Positions 9,113-17,698 of a stretch of DNA of 64,000 bases are shown here, piece after piece. The stretch is taken from positions 140,460-204,459 of the forward strand of contig NZ_QMIM01000003.1 in assembly GCF_003287355.1 (NCBI RefSeq), read 5' to 3'. The DNA is from Halorubrum sp. 48-1-W (GTDB lineage: Archaea; Halobacteriota; Halobacteria; Halobacteriales; Haloferacaceae). The notes beneath the pieces are model-generated. The model was not told where the DNA came from. It did no database searches and saw only the letters and a list, made by a program, of their open reading frames with translations. The number at the start of each line of letters is the position of its first letter. The first letter of the stretch is position 1. Made by a program: the position numbers and the translations under genes.

Positions 9113-12100
9113 ATGGCTAATGGCCACAATTTTTTAACTAGTCCTTCGCCCGATGCTCTTCAATCAGCAGTTTTCGAACGGGTATCCGAAAGAGCCGGAG
9201 ATCAGCCGGCTAGTATTCTCTACATCGAGAATAACGAACACCGAATGGACAATGTCGCGGATACGTGGGCTGCAAACTACAGACCCCTTCGTCTGCGAGT
9301 GACAAATTTCAATACCGTCGTAGGTGAGTGCCACGATCAGATCGCGGATCCAAGCGCCTTACTGGATGTATTAACGCGGCGCCGGCTAATTGACCGAGCG
9401 CTCCGAACTATAACTGATCGAGGCCTGTTAGAAGATGCGCATCTGTATCGGGAACACTTCACGGACCTCATCACAGAACTTGAGGGCGAGGGCTATCACT
9501 CGCCGGAGGCTGTCCGCGACCTCGTCGAAAATTCCGAACTACCGCCTGAGAAAGCCGATATCCTGTCGAACGTATACGAGGTCTTCTACAACCTTCGACA
9601 AGATGGCGTTGGAGATGACGTCTACACCCTTAGTGAGGCGTACCGAACAGTCCTGGAGAGCGACGCTCCGTTGACCGAGGTTTTTCCCCACGTCGACGTC
9701 GTCGTGATCTCCGGTTTCTACGAACTATCCCACCACGAGAAAGTCTTTCTCCAGAGGCTAGCTGGAGCGTTCCCTGTCTACATCTCGCTCCCACTAGCCG
9801 ACACGGCTACCCCGACCGACGGTGCGAACCAGATCACGGCCGACGCTATGGAAACATATCTGGATATTGCTGGCCCTCCGACCACTATTGTCCCTGACTC
9901 CTCGAACCCGTTGGTCAATGTTGCTGGGGAGCTCTATACACCGACACCGGGGGTCGATGAAGATACGACTTCTCCCGACCAAATCCACTGGTACAGTGCC
10001 CCTACGCCGGACCGAGAGGTCAGACAAGTCGCTCGACGAATTCGGAAACAGCTTGCGGACGGCGCAGACCCTGACGACATCCTGGTTGTAATTCCGGGAT
10101 TGATCTCGTATCAGGAGCAGGTCGCAGATATCTTCGAGGCCGCCAACATCGAGTCGGTCGGGTTTTCGAACAAACTGCTGTATCAGACGTACGCCGGCCG
10201 GGCGATGCTCGATCTGGCTGACCTCTGTGTCGATGACACACGGACGGATACGATTGCCCGCCTCGCGACGAACCCGGTTGTGACTATCGGTAGAGACAAC
10301 GCCGACGTGGACCGGTCCGCTATTGCAGACCTCGCTCGCCGGCTTCCGACAGTCGATACAGACCGGCTCCTCGAGGAACTCGACGAAGACTCCGCTGAGG
10401 CTCTGGAACACCTCTTCCAAGTCACCAGCGATGCCGAGGCCGCGGGGGCTGACGACATCGTTGAGGCCGTGCGAACTGTCTTCGAAACAGTCGATCTCTC
10501 GGAAAATGTCGACACGATCGAAGCAGGTGCAACGTCATTCGACGCTCGAATGGAAGTTGCGTCGTACAATCGGGTCGAGAAAGTGCTCGACGCCGTCGAA
10601 TTCGTGGCTGAGCGCTTTGGGATGGACGATCCCATCGAAGAGGTGTACGATGCGCTTGAGAAGGTTAGGGTCCCCCCACCGAGCCAACCCACACTGGATG
10701 TTGTCGAGATCGTCGGGCCGCGCGACGCCTACATGCAGTCCTACTCGCACCTGTACTTCGTCGGGCTGACCGAACAGGATTTCCCGGTCGAACAGGACCG
10801 CCCGATCTTTTTCGAGCGAATGTTCGACGACATCCCCGAAATCTCTCTCACCGACAACCGAGCAGAGGCCCGCTACCAGTTTGCGACCTTGCTCTCGGGC
10901 GCGGAGAGCGTCTACATCACGACGCCCGAGACCTCATTTGATGACGATGACCTTCTAGAGTCGTCGATACTCGACGAACTCGCTCGTGTAACCGGCCTTG
11001 AGCCGTCGCCCGATGAGCTTGGAAACGCCGTTCCCGAAGACGTCCAGCGGGCACTTCGGCATCATCAAGGGAGGGCGTCTCGGGAGGAAGCGGTTACGCA
11101 CGCTGCTGACTCTGGAGCGTTCTCTCGACAGCAAGCAGAGCGCGTTGTGGCGGGTGCGAGATGCGCTGAAAGTCGAGCCGACGCCGAACTATCCCCACAC
11201 GATGCACAGCTTGATTCCGAGTTGGTCGCGGAACTCCACGGGGAACGTGGGCCGTACAGCCCGACACAGCTGAAAGACTACGCTCAGTGTGGCTACGCCT
11301 ACTACATGAACCGGATCCTGGGCATCGAAGCGCCCGACGAGTTCCATCTCGAGCCTCAGAAAGTCGATCTCGGGAGTCTTGTCCACGATATCTTCGAGGA
11401 GTTCTATCAGGGGCTTCAGGATGACCACGGTGAGCCGGTTCACCTCACTGAGTACGATCGGGGCGACCTGGAGGAACGGCTATTAGAACAGACGCGGGCT
11501 AGCCTTGCTGACGCCGATATCGAATTCGACGACGTGTTCTACGAACGGTGGTTGGAACAACTCCTCGCTGGGCTGGCGACGCCTGACGCGAACGAGTACT
11601 TCGGCGATGGGCAACCTCATCAGGGAACCGATCGGGGGCTCTTCGTCCGGTTCCTCGATGCCGAGTACGACGACAACGACGACGTTCCGGCGTGGTTCGA
11701 AGTACCGATGGACTTCGACGATTCGGAAGGGGGGGAAATTACAGTGACGACACCCGATGGAAGACAGATACCCGTCGGTGGATTCATCGACAGAGTGAGC
11801 CTTCGCGAACAGGACGATGGTACCATCGAGGGACTGGTGCACGACTACAAGACGAGCGATCCGGAGACCATTCAGACAATCGACGGTATCGAATTTCAGC
11901 TCCCGCTCTATACACTTGCTACACGGGCTGAACTGACAGCACAACACGGGGATGCACTCGGCACCGTCGACGGCCAATTCTATGTTACGGAACCACCGAC
12001 CGATGTTACGCGTAAGTGGAGTCTTCAGTATTACATCGAACGGAACGATGGAACTGACGAGGACTACGAGCGGTTTCTCACCGAAACTGTCCCTTCGCGA

Positions 12101-12328
12101 GTTGGCGCGATAGCTGACGGTATTGAGAACGGTGCCTTCCAGACGACTACACTCCCGCCGAAAGAGGCCGGGTGCCACTACTGCGACTATCGCGATGTCT
12201 GTGATGTTCGTCATCACCAACGCCAGGAGATCATTCAACAGATGGACCAGTCCGGTGCGCCGGGGTACGTCCCACAGCGGGCGCGGGATGGGTCGTTCCT
12301 CGATACGATTGGGGTTGAGGACGAATGA
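9113..12328 (+). CDS. AddB/PD-(D/E)XK family nuclease with 4Fe-4S cluster
   Basis: AddB-like protein of 1071 residues, the partner of the UvrD-type gene that follows with an ATGA overlap. The nuclease domain is C-terminal. Four cysteines at about 726, 1021, 1024 and 1030 (last three spaced C-x2-C-x5-C) match the iron-sulfur staple of AddB/RecB-type nucleases. The catalytic core shows FIDR (D893) and DYKT (D911, K913), then QLPLY. The N-terminal half has no GxxGxGK(S/T), so it looks like an inactivated helicase scaffold. ATG 9113 is preferred over an upstream TTG at 9098 because it sits at leaderless distance from a TATA-like box and begins the family-like sequence. In AddAB complexes this subunit degrades one strand of linear DNA. 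A defence role is inferred from the neighbours. Confidence 0.86.
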   Translation: MANGHNFLTSPSPDALQSAVFERVSERAGDQPASILYIENNEHRMDNVADTWAANYRPLRLRVTNFNTVVGECHDQIADPSALLDVLTRRRLIDRALRTITDRGLLEDAHLYREHFTDLITELEGEGYHSPEAVRDLVENSELPPEKADILSNVYEVFYNLRQDGVGDDVYTLSEAYRTVLESDAPLTEVFPHVDVVVISGFYELSHHEKVFLQRLAGAFPVYISLPLADTATPTDGANQITADAMETYLDIAGPPTTIVPDSSNPLVNVAGELYTPTPGVDEDTTSPDQIHWYSAPTPDREVRQVARRIRKQLADGADPDDILVVIPGLISYQEQVADIFEAANIESVGFSNKLLYQTYAGRAMLDLADLCVDDTRTDTIARLATNPVVTIGRDNADVDRSAIADLARRLPTVDTDRLLEELDEDSAEALEHLFQVTSDAEAAGADDIVEAVRTVFETVDLSENVDTIEAGATSFDARMEVASYNRVEKVLDAVEFVAERFGMDDPIEEVYDALEKVRVPPPSQPTLDVVEIVGPRDAYMQSYSHLYFVGLTEQDFPVEQDRPIFFERMFDDIPEISLTDNRAEARYQFATLLSGAESVYITTPETSFDDDDLLESSILDELARVTGLEPSPDELGNAVPEDVQRALRHHQGRASREEAVTHAADSGAFSRQQAERVVAGARCAESRADAELSPHDAQLDSELVAELHGERGPYSPTQLKDYAQCGYAYYMNRILGIEAPDEFHLEPQKVDLGSLVHDIFEEFYQGLQDDHGEPVHLTEYDRGDLEERLLEQTRASLADADIEFDDVFYERWLEQLLAGLATPDANEYFGDGQPHQGTDRGLFVRFLDAEYDDNDDVPAWFEVPMDFDDSEGGEITVTTPDGRQIPVGGFIDRVSLREQDDGTIEGLVHDYKTSDPETIQTIDGIEFQLPLYTLATRAELTAQHGDALGTVDGQFYVTEPPTDVTRKWSLQYYIERNDGTDEDYERFLTETVPSRVGAIADGIENGAFQTTTLPPKEAGCHYCDYRDVCDVRHHQRQEIIQQMDQSGAPGYVPQRARDGSFLDTIGVEDE

Positions 12329-15300
12329 CCGGACTCGACAACACGCCGTCGGACGATGAAGACGAAGAAGGGTTCTCTCCGACAACAGAACAGGAGGAGG
12401 CTCTGGAACTCGATCACAATATCGCGATCACCGCCGGGGCGGGGACCGGAAAGACGACGACGCTGACTCTCCGCTACCTCGAGATGCTGGAGTCCGACCC
12501 CGACATCGGACCTGAGAACATCGCGACGATCACCTTCACGAACGATGCCGCGAATGAGATGCAGGAGCGTATCCGGGAGGAAGTAGCCGAGCGCCTCAGT
12601 GAAGCCCCCGAATCTGACGAGTACGACTACGGCCGGTGGCGCAATATCAAGGACGACTTGGAAGACGGCTATATCCACACCATCCACGGGTTCTGTTCGC
12701 GATTGCTCCGCGAGTACGTCGTTGAAGCCCCCGTCCAACCCGAGTTCGACACGCTGGACGAGGCTGATGCCAAGGTGTTGATGCAGGAGGTGGTCCGAGA
12801 GACGATCGACGCTCGATGGGAGACGAACGAAGACATTCGCCGTCTCGCTCGTCTCTGGAATCGGGATTCTCTCGAGCAAGTTCTCGTCGGTTTGCTTAAT
12901 AGCCGACCAATGAGTACCGAGTGGGCCACTCGTTGGGAAGACGCGTCTGTCGACGAGTATTTAGACCACATCTGGGCCACGTTCTATCCCACGGATCAGG
13001 AGATAGCTGAAGCACTCCTCAGTGACTCGTCAGTACAGACCGCCCTGCACACCATTTGCGATCTCTATGACCAGGGATTCGATATCGATTCCAGCGACAA
13101 CGGAATGGAGCTCATTGAGACTGTCTCCGCGATTGCACACGATACCGGGATTCACACTGGCGAGGCGGAAGGCAGAGAGTGGCAACGGGCCTTCGATGTC
13201 ATCTGTGACCGACTGACGACGGGTAGTGGTGGCCGATACAGCCGGCGTCACTGGTACCGAGGATCCAAGTCGAGTTGGAGTGCTCGCGAGGATGAACAGG
13301 AGCAATTAGACGCAGCGGCGGATGCGCTTCTGGAAGGTCTCGAACCTGAAGAGAGGGAGTTCATCGGCGGACTCGACACTGAGTGGAACAGTAGTCATTA
13401 CGTCCTGAGCCTCGCTCGTCTCTACTGTACCGTTCTGGAGGAGTACACGCAGACGAAATCGGATCAGAATACACTCGACTATCACGATCTCATCCATACC
13501 TGTATCGAGTTCCTGAACGCGAACGACCGCGTCTGTGAGCAGGTTCAGTCGCAGTTCGAGTACGTGATGGTCGACGAAATGCAGGACACCGACCTGCTCC
13601 AGTGGAAGCTCATCAAACTCCTGACCGCCGGTGATACCGACGACTTTGACGCTCAGAACGTCTTCCTCGTCGGCGACGAGAAACAGAGCATCTACCGATT
13701 CCGTGGGGCTGACGTGACCACCTTCGGTTCGGCTCGTGAAGACCTTGCCGCGGCTAATCCAGACGACATCGAGACAACCAAGCAACTCAAAGGTAACTTC
13801 CGAACGATCGAGGAGACGCGGGAGTTTCTGAACGCGCTCTTCGACGAGGTATTCGAGCCGATGGACGACGAGTACCGCGACTACGAAGCCGAGCCGCAGG
13901 CGCTTACCGACGAACGCCGAAAGGGTCGCGATGTCACCGGTTCGGTCGAGTACCTCCTCGTTCCCGACGAGGACATCCCGGCACTCCACGGTGACGACTA
14001 CCTGAATCAGACACCTCGATTCGCTGGCCACGGAGAGCGTGAGGCCCACGCGCTCGCCAGCCGCCTCACCTCGTTGCTAGACGATTCGCCCGAGATCTAC
14101 GATGAAGACGAAGGGTGCCTTCGACCTGCGAAACCTGAGGACATCACTATCCTGCTGCGCGCTCGCACCCGTCTCAAGGAGCACGAACGAGCGCTGGATG
14201 CATACGAGATCCCGTATACTGTTGTGTCGGGGACCGGGTTCTGGGATGCCCCCGAGATCACAGCCCTGGTCAATCTGCTCACGTTCTTCGAGAACCCGGA
14301 CGACGACATCGCGCTCTACGGTGTCCTCCGGTCGCCGCTGTTTGGCTTCCCTGACGAGGACCTCGCCCGACTCCACTCCGAGGGTCAATCACTCTGGACT
14401 GCTCTCCAGACGACTGAGGACGACCTCGAGGACGCAGCACGCCTCTTGAGCGAATGGCGACAACTCGCTGCCGTCAGCGACGAGGTCTCGGCTGACACGA
14501 CGGTTCCGTGGGGGACGTTGCTCTCCCAGATCATCGACGACACCGGGTATATCGCTAGTGTCGGCGCCGACGAACGGCCACGGCAGGCGGCAGTGAACAT
14601 CAACAAATTCCGCGAACAGCTCCGCGCGTGGGAGGAAGGTGGCGTCAAGACGGTCTCGGAACTTCTTACGCGAATCGAGCGTCGGAAGGAGATCGAGTCC
14701 CACGCCGACGAGGCGACTATTCCCGAAGATGCTGACGGCGTCCAGATCCGGACCATCCATTCAGCGAAGGGACTTGAGTTCCCTATCGTTGCGATACCCG
14801 AAGTTGGCACCGAGTTCAACTTCCAAGGGGACGTCGACGACTATGGGAAAGTCTACCTCGACGAACTCGATGTCGCCGACGGCGGGTCAGAACCAGTCCT
14901 TGGTCTGAAAGCTCCGTCAGCTGACGATCCCTACGAGCACCAGAACACGCTCGCTCGGACGAGGCTTCAGGACGAGGTCAGGATGCAGGAACGAGCCGAG
15001 CTGAAACGTCTCCTCTATGTCGCAGCGACGCGGACCCGAGACCACCTACTCTTCAGTGGCGTTCACTCCATCGAGGCTGATGAGGGGGAAGAGTTGGGGT
15101 TAGGTGATGCGAATGACGCCGCAGATGCTCGGTACTGGCGTGACTGGCTCCAACCAATTCTGTTAGAAGACGAGGATGGCGACGCGGGGCATATTATTGG
15201 CCCACTCTCCGTCGGGGCAGAGCATACGACCACCATCCGTGGGAGTGAATACACGGTTCGAGTACCAACAGCCCCCGTCCACGACTGGGACGCGTCGGCA

Positions 15301-16041
15301 TCGACTGAGCGCGACTATCCCCAGATCGACATTCCTGCTCCAGAGGTATCCACTCCCCCGACGTCGATTACAGCGACAAACTTCGCAAAGGCACTCTCTC
15401 CCGATGATGTAGCCGTCTACACCGACGAACTCGAAGAGGATGCCGCGGGTCTCGAAACCGACGGTCTACAGGCCAACCATCTGGGAACGATCGTCCACAA
15501 ACTCTGTGAGCTACGACCTGATCGAGATCGGTGGCGCTCTATCGCGTCCCGGCTGGGTTCTGTTCTAGATGATACGGTGACCGATGGAGATTTGGACCGG
15601 ATCGAAGAGTACACTGAGCGCTGTTTGCAGTTCCGTGACGGTGTCGTCGACGATGAATCGCCGATGACTATCCACGAGGAACTCGCGGTTGTAGCACGGT
15701 TAGAGGCTGGTCGAATCGTCGGTGATATCGATCTGCTTCTGGTCACCCCGGACAGCTACCACGTCATCGATTACAAGACGAACGATACCTCTCAACGGTC
15801 GGTCGACGACCTCGCAGGGAAGTACTGGCCACAACTCGAGGTGTATGCTGCTGCTCTCCACCAGAATGACGACTCCCGAACCGTTCACACGACGTTGTAC
15901 TTTGCTGACGCCGATGAGCACCGGACCACGACCCACGATATGCTCTCCCTGGATATTCTCGGTGATGACCTGAACACGCAACTCGAGGAGTTAACTCAGT
16001 CCGCCGGCGCGGCAGTCCCGGGAAGTCCGGGCGCTCACTGA
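12325..16041 (+). CDS. UvrD/AddA-like helicase-nuclease
   Basis: Superfamily 1A helicase of 1238 residues with a RecB-type nuclease tail. Walker A GAGTGKTT is at 38-45 and Walker B DEMQDT near 417, followed by VGDEKQSIYRFRGAD and VAATRTRD, both typical of AddA/UvrD. The C-terminal PD-(D/E)XK core shows GDIDLLL (D1136), VIDYKT (D1149, K1151) and QLEVY. The start codon overlaps the stop of the AddB-like gene (ATGA), implying translational coupling and a heterodimer. The expected activity is ATP-driven unwinding coupled to end resection of double-stranded DNA. It could be a housekeeping AddAB, but its position between a phage-defence-type methylase/helicase and an Argonaute favours an accessory, defence-linked copy. 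Confidence 0.9.
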   Translation: MTGLDNTPSDDEDEEGFSPTTEQEEALELDHNIAITAGAGTGKTTTLTLRYLEMLESDPDIGPENIATITFTNDAANEMQERIREEVAERLSEAPESDEYDYGRWRNIKDDLEDGYIHTIHGFCSRLLREYVVEAPVQPEFDTLDEADAKVLMQEVVRETIDARWETNEDIRRLARLWNRDSLEQVLVGLLNSRPMSTEWATRWEDASVDEYLDHIWATFYPTDQEIAEALLSDSSVQTALHTICDLYDQGFDIDSSDNGMELIETVSAIAHDTGIHTGEAEGREWQRAFDVICDRLTTGSGGRYSRRHWYRGSKSSWSAREDEQEQLDAAADALLEGLEPEEREFIGGLDTEWNSSHYVLSLARLYCTVLEEYTQTKSDQNTLDYHDLIHTCIEFLNANDRVCEQVQSQFEYVMVDEMQDTDLLQWKLIKLLTAGDTDDFDAQNVFLVGDEKQSIYRFRGADVTTFGSAREDLAAANPDDIETTKQLKGNFRTIEETREFLNALFDEVFEPMDDEYRDYEAEPQALTDERRKGRDVTGSVEYLLVPDEDIPALHGDDYLNQTPRFAGHGEREAHALASRLTSLLDDSPEIYDEDEGCLRPAKPEDITILLRARTRLKEHERALDAYEIPYTVVSGTGFWDAPEITALVNLLTFFENPDDDIALYGVLRSPLFGFPDEDLARLHSEGQSLWTALQTTEDDLEDAARLLSEWRQLAAVSDEVSADTTVPWGTLLSQIIDDTGYIASVGADERPRQAAVNINKFREQLRAWEEGGVKTVSELLTRIERRKEIESHADEATIPEDADGVQIRTIHSAKGLEFPIVAIPEVGTEFNFQGDVDDYGKVYLDELDVADGGSEPVLGLKAPSADDPYEHQNTLARTRLQDEVRMQERAELKRLLYVAATRTRDHLLFSGVHSIEADEGEELGLGDANDAADARYWRDWLQPILLEDEDGDAGHIIGPLSVGAEHTTTIRGSEYTVRVPTAPVHDWDASASTERDYPQIDIPAPEVSTPPTSITATNFAKALSPDDVAVYTDELEEDAAGLETDGLQANHLGTIVHKLCELRPDRDRWRSIASRLGSVLDDTVTDGDLDRIEEYTERCLQFRDGVVDDESPMTIHEELAVVARLEAGRIVGDIDLLLVTPDSYHVIDYKTNDTSQRSVDDLAGKYWPQLEVYAAALHQNDDSRTVHTTLYFADADEHRTTTHDMLSLDILGDDLNTQLEELTQSAGAAVPGSPGAH

Positions 16042-16104
16042 GGAATCCACGTATTCTCGGGCTCTATTTCCTATTTCTGTTCTCAGCACTCGAAATTTAA
16101 AGCG

Positions 16105-16117
16105 AAAAGTTATATGA
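16105..16117 (+). promoter_or_regulatory. BRE/TATA-like promoter for 16147
   Basis: AAAAGTTATATGA, with a purine-rich BRE-like part followed by a TATA-like part, lies about 30-42 nt before ATG 16147. It marks a possible separate promoter for the small helical gene and the metallopeptidase-like gene, behind a 105-nt gap after the AddA-like gene. Confidence 0.45.
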
Positions 16118-16146
16118 CTCGACAAGGCGTACACACATACTAGCCT

Positions 16147-16599
16147 ATGACTCGATGGCGAGCGAAGCGCCGGTACGAGGCCAACCGGCGGTTCGGCGAG
16201 CGTGCTGACGAGGCGCTCGTAGCCATCTCTATCCTCAAAGCGAAGCGTGACGGCATCGACCTTGAGCAGAGTGAGGAAGATCTGCAAGCGAAACTCGAGT
16301 CGGGCCGACACCTGCTTGAGAGAATTCGTGACGCGCTCGATGAAGATCCCGACGCCGATCCGTACGAGTTAGCAATTGCGGAGCAGATCCAGAAGAACGC
16401 GATTACTGCAAGCTCTCGACTGGTCGGCGATTTCGACGATCTGATTGAAGTTATGGAGACTGCCGAAGAAACTCTCACTTATCAAGAAGGTCTCGACGAT
16501 GTCCGTCAACAATTAAAGGAAATCTCGGAGACTGCGAGTCGCACTTCTCGAGATAGTATCAACCGTATGCGGGGGACTCTTGCCGACGGAACTCGCTGA
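16147..16599 (+). CDS. Small helical protein of unknown function
   Basis: 150-residue protein, highly charged (Lys/Arg at the N-terminus, Glu/Asp elsewhere), predicted almost entirely helical with coiled-coil-like heptads. It has no cysteines, membrane segment or catalytic motif that I can see, and I do not recognise the family. A TATA-like box stands about 30 nt upstream. Its last 20 nt overlap the start of the metallopeptidase-like gene in another frame, so the two are probably translated together and could form a complex, for example an adaptor or regulator for the peptidase. Function is unknown; the tie to the defence cluster rests on position only. Confidence 0.7.
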   Translation: MTRWRAKRRYEANRRFGERADEALVAISILKAKRDGIDLEQSEEDLQAKLESGRHLLERIRDALDEDPDADPYELAIAEQIQKNAITASSRLVGDFDDLIEVMETAEETLTYQEGLDDVRQQLKEISETASRTSRDSINRMRGTLADGTR

Positions 16600-17698
16600 G
16601 TCCCAAGTTGCGTTTCTTCAGGGCAAGTTCGAGGCTGCACGCGAGGTTCTGGATACCCTCGACACGACTGTTCCTGCGACGAATTCAATTTACAGCTCCG
16701 TTGAGGACGGATTCGATAATATCGAGGAAACCCGTCTCCTCTACGAACGAGCATATGATCAGGAACCAGACGCTGAAGCGACTCACGAACTGTACGAAGA
16801 GTACCTCCGAGCTATCGATGCCGTTGCTTCGGAACTCCAGGTACTGGAGATAGAACTTGTCTACCTAGATCTACATCAGTATCAACGCAACTCGACTACG
16901 TCTAGTCGGCTCGACCACGCGTCATCCCTCTCGTCGGAACTTGAGGAGGCATTTGGAATCGATATTACAGTCCTCCCAGTGATCTGGGATGGATTCGCAA
17001 TCGATCCCCTCGATCAGAATATCCCTGCTACCGGTGACTTGAGCCAGATTTACGTCCTCATTCTCCCCAGAACTCAGAGTGACCCGGAGTTCTATGCCCC
17101 AATTGTGGCTCACGAACTAGCTCACGCGGTCTTGGACCGGCAGGACGAACTAAAGACGGACTTCTATAATGCCGTGAGAGAAGTGCAACGACGAACTCGC
17201 CAAGAGATTGATGATGAGGCTCATTTCGCACGCTCATGGCGGACGTGGTTCGAGGAGCTGTTCTGTGACGCCTGTGGGGTGTTGACCTTCGGACCGGCCT
17301 ATCTCTCCTCGCTTGCCAGGCACCTTCACCACTCAAACCCGTATTATATCGAGAAGGATGCCGATAGAGACCTTCATCCACCACCCGCACTTCGATTCGA
17401 TCTCGTGATGGACCTCTCTGATGACTTCTTCCCCGAGCTAATGGACGGAATTCGCGATGACCGCATCGCATTCGAGCGCCATCTCGATGCTCTTGAACAC
17501 AGTCGGCCGCGAATCTACGAGACCTACGACTACGGCGACCTCCGGACCTTCATCACGCAGGAAGTCCCGGCAGCGGTTGATCACGATATCGAGGTACTCG
17601 TTGACGACATCTCAGCTGGTGTAGCCCCGGAGGACTGCCCAGAGCGGGCACATCGATTAGCAGCGAATCAATACTGGCTGGATACCTATTCTCCCTAG
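16580..17698 (+). CDS. HExxH metallopeptidase-like protein
   Basis: 372-residue protein with a clear zinc-peptidase signature: HELAH at 178-182, then WFEELFCDACG with Glu 225/226 as candidate third ligand. The N-terminal ~100 residues are helical and charged. There is no signal peptide, so it should act in the cytoplasm. The start is TTG at 16580, five nt after a GGGGGA stretch and inside the end of the preceding gene; no better in-frame start exists before conserved-looking sequence. Its TAG stop overlaps that of the convergent Argonaute gene within the palindrome CTAG. I cannot name the peptidase family. Proteases are known effectors in some defence systems, but that role is inference here. 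Confidence 0.76.
   Translation: MPTELAESQVAFLQGKFEAAREVLDTLDTTVPATNSIYSSVEDGFDNIEETRLLYERAYDQEPDAEATHELYEEYLRAIDAVASELQVLEIELVYLDLHQYQRNSTTSSRLDHASSLSSELEEAFGIDITVLPVIWDGFAIDPLDQNIPATGDLSQIYVLILPRTQSDPEFYAPIVAHELAHAVLDRQDELKTDFYNAVREVQRRTRQEIDDEAHFARSWRTWFEELFCDACGVLTFGPAYLSSLARHLHHSNPYYIEKDADRDLHPPPALRFDLVMDLSDDFFPELMDGIRDDRIAFERHLDALEHSRPRIYETYDYGDLRTFITQEVPAAVDHDIEVLVDDISAGVAPEDCPERAHRLAANQYWLDTYSP

Noticed and set aside
11483..14049. Minus-strand frames of 214-300 codons opposite the AddB/AddA-like genes
   Set aside because: Codon-bias shadows of two genes with clear catalytic motifs.
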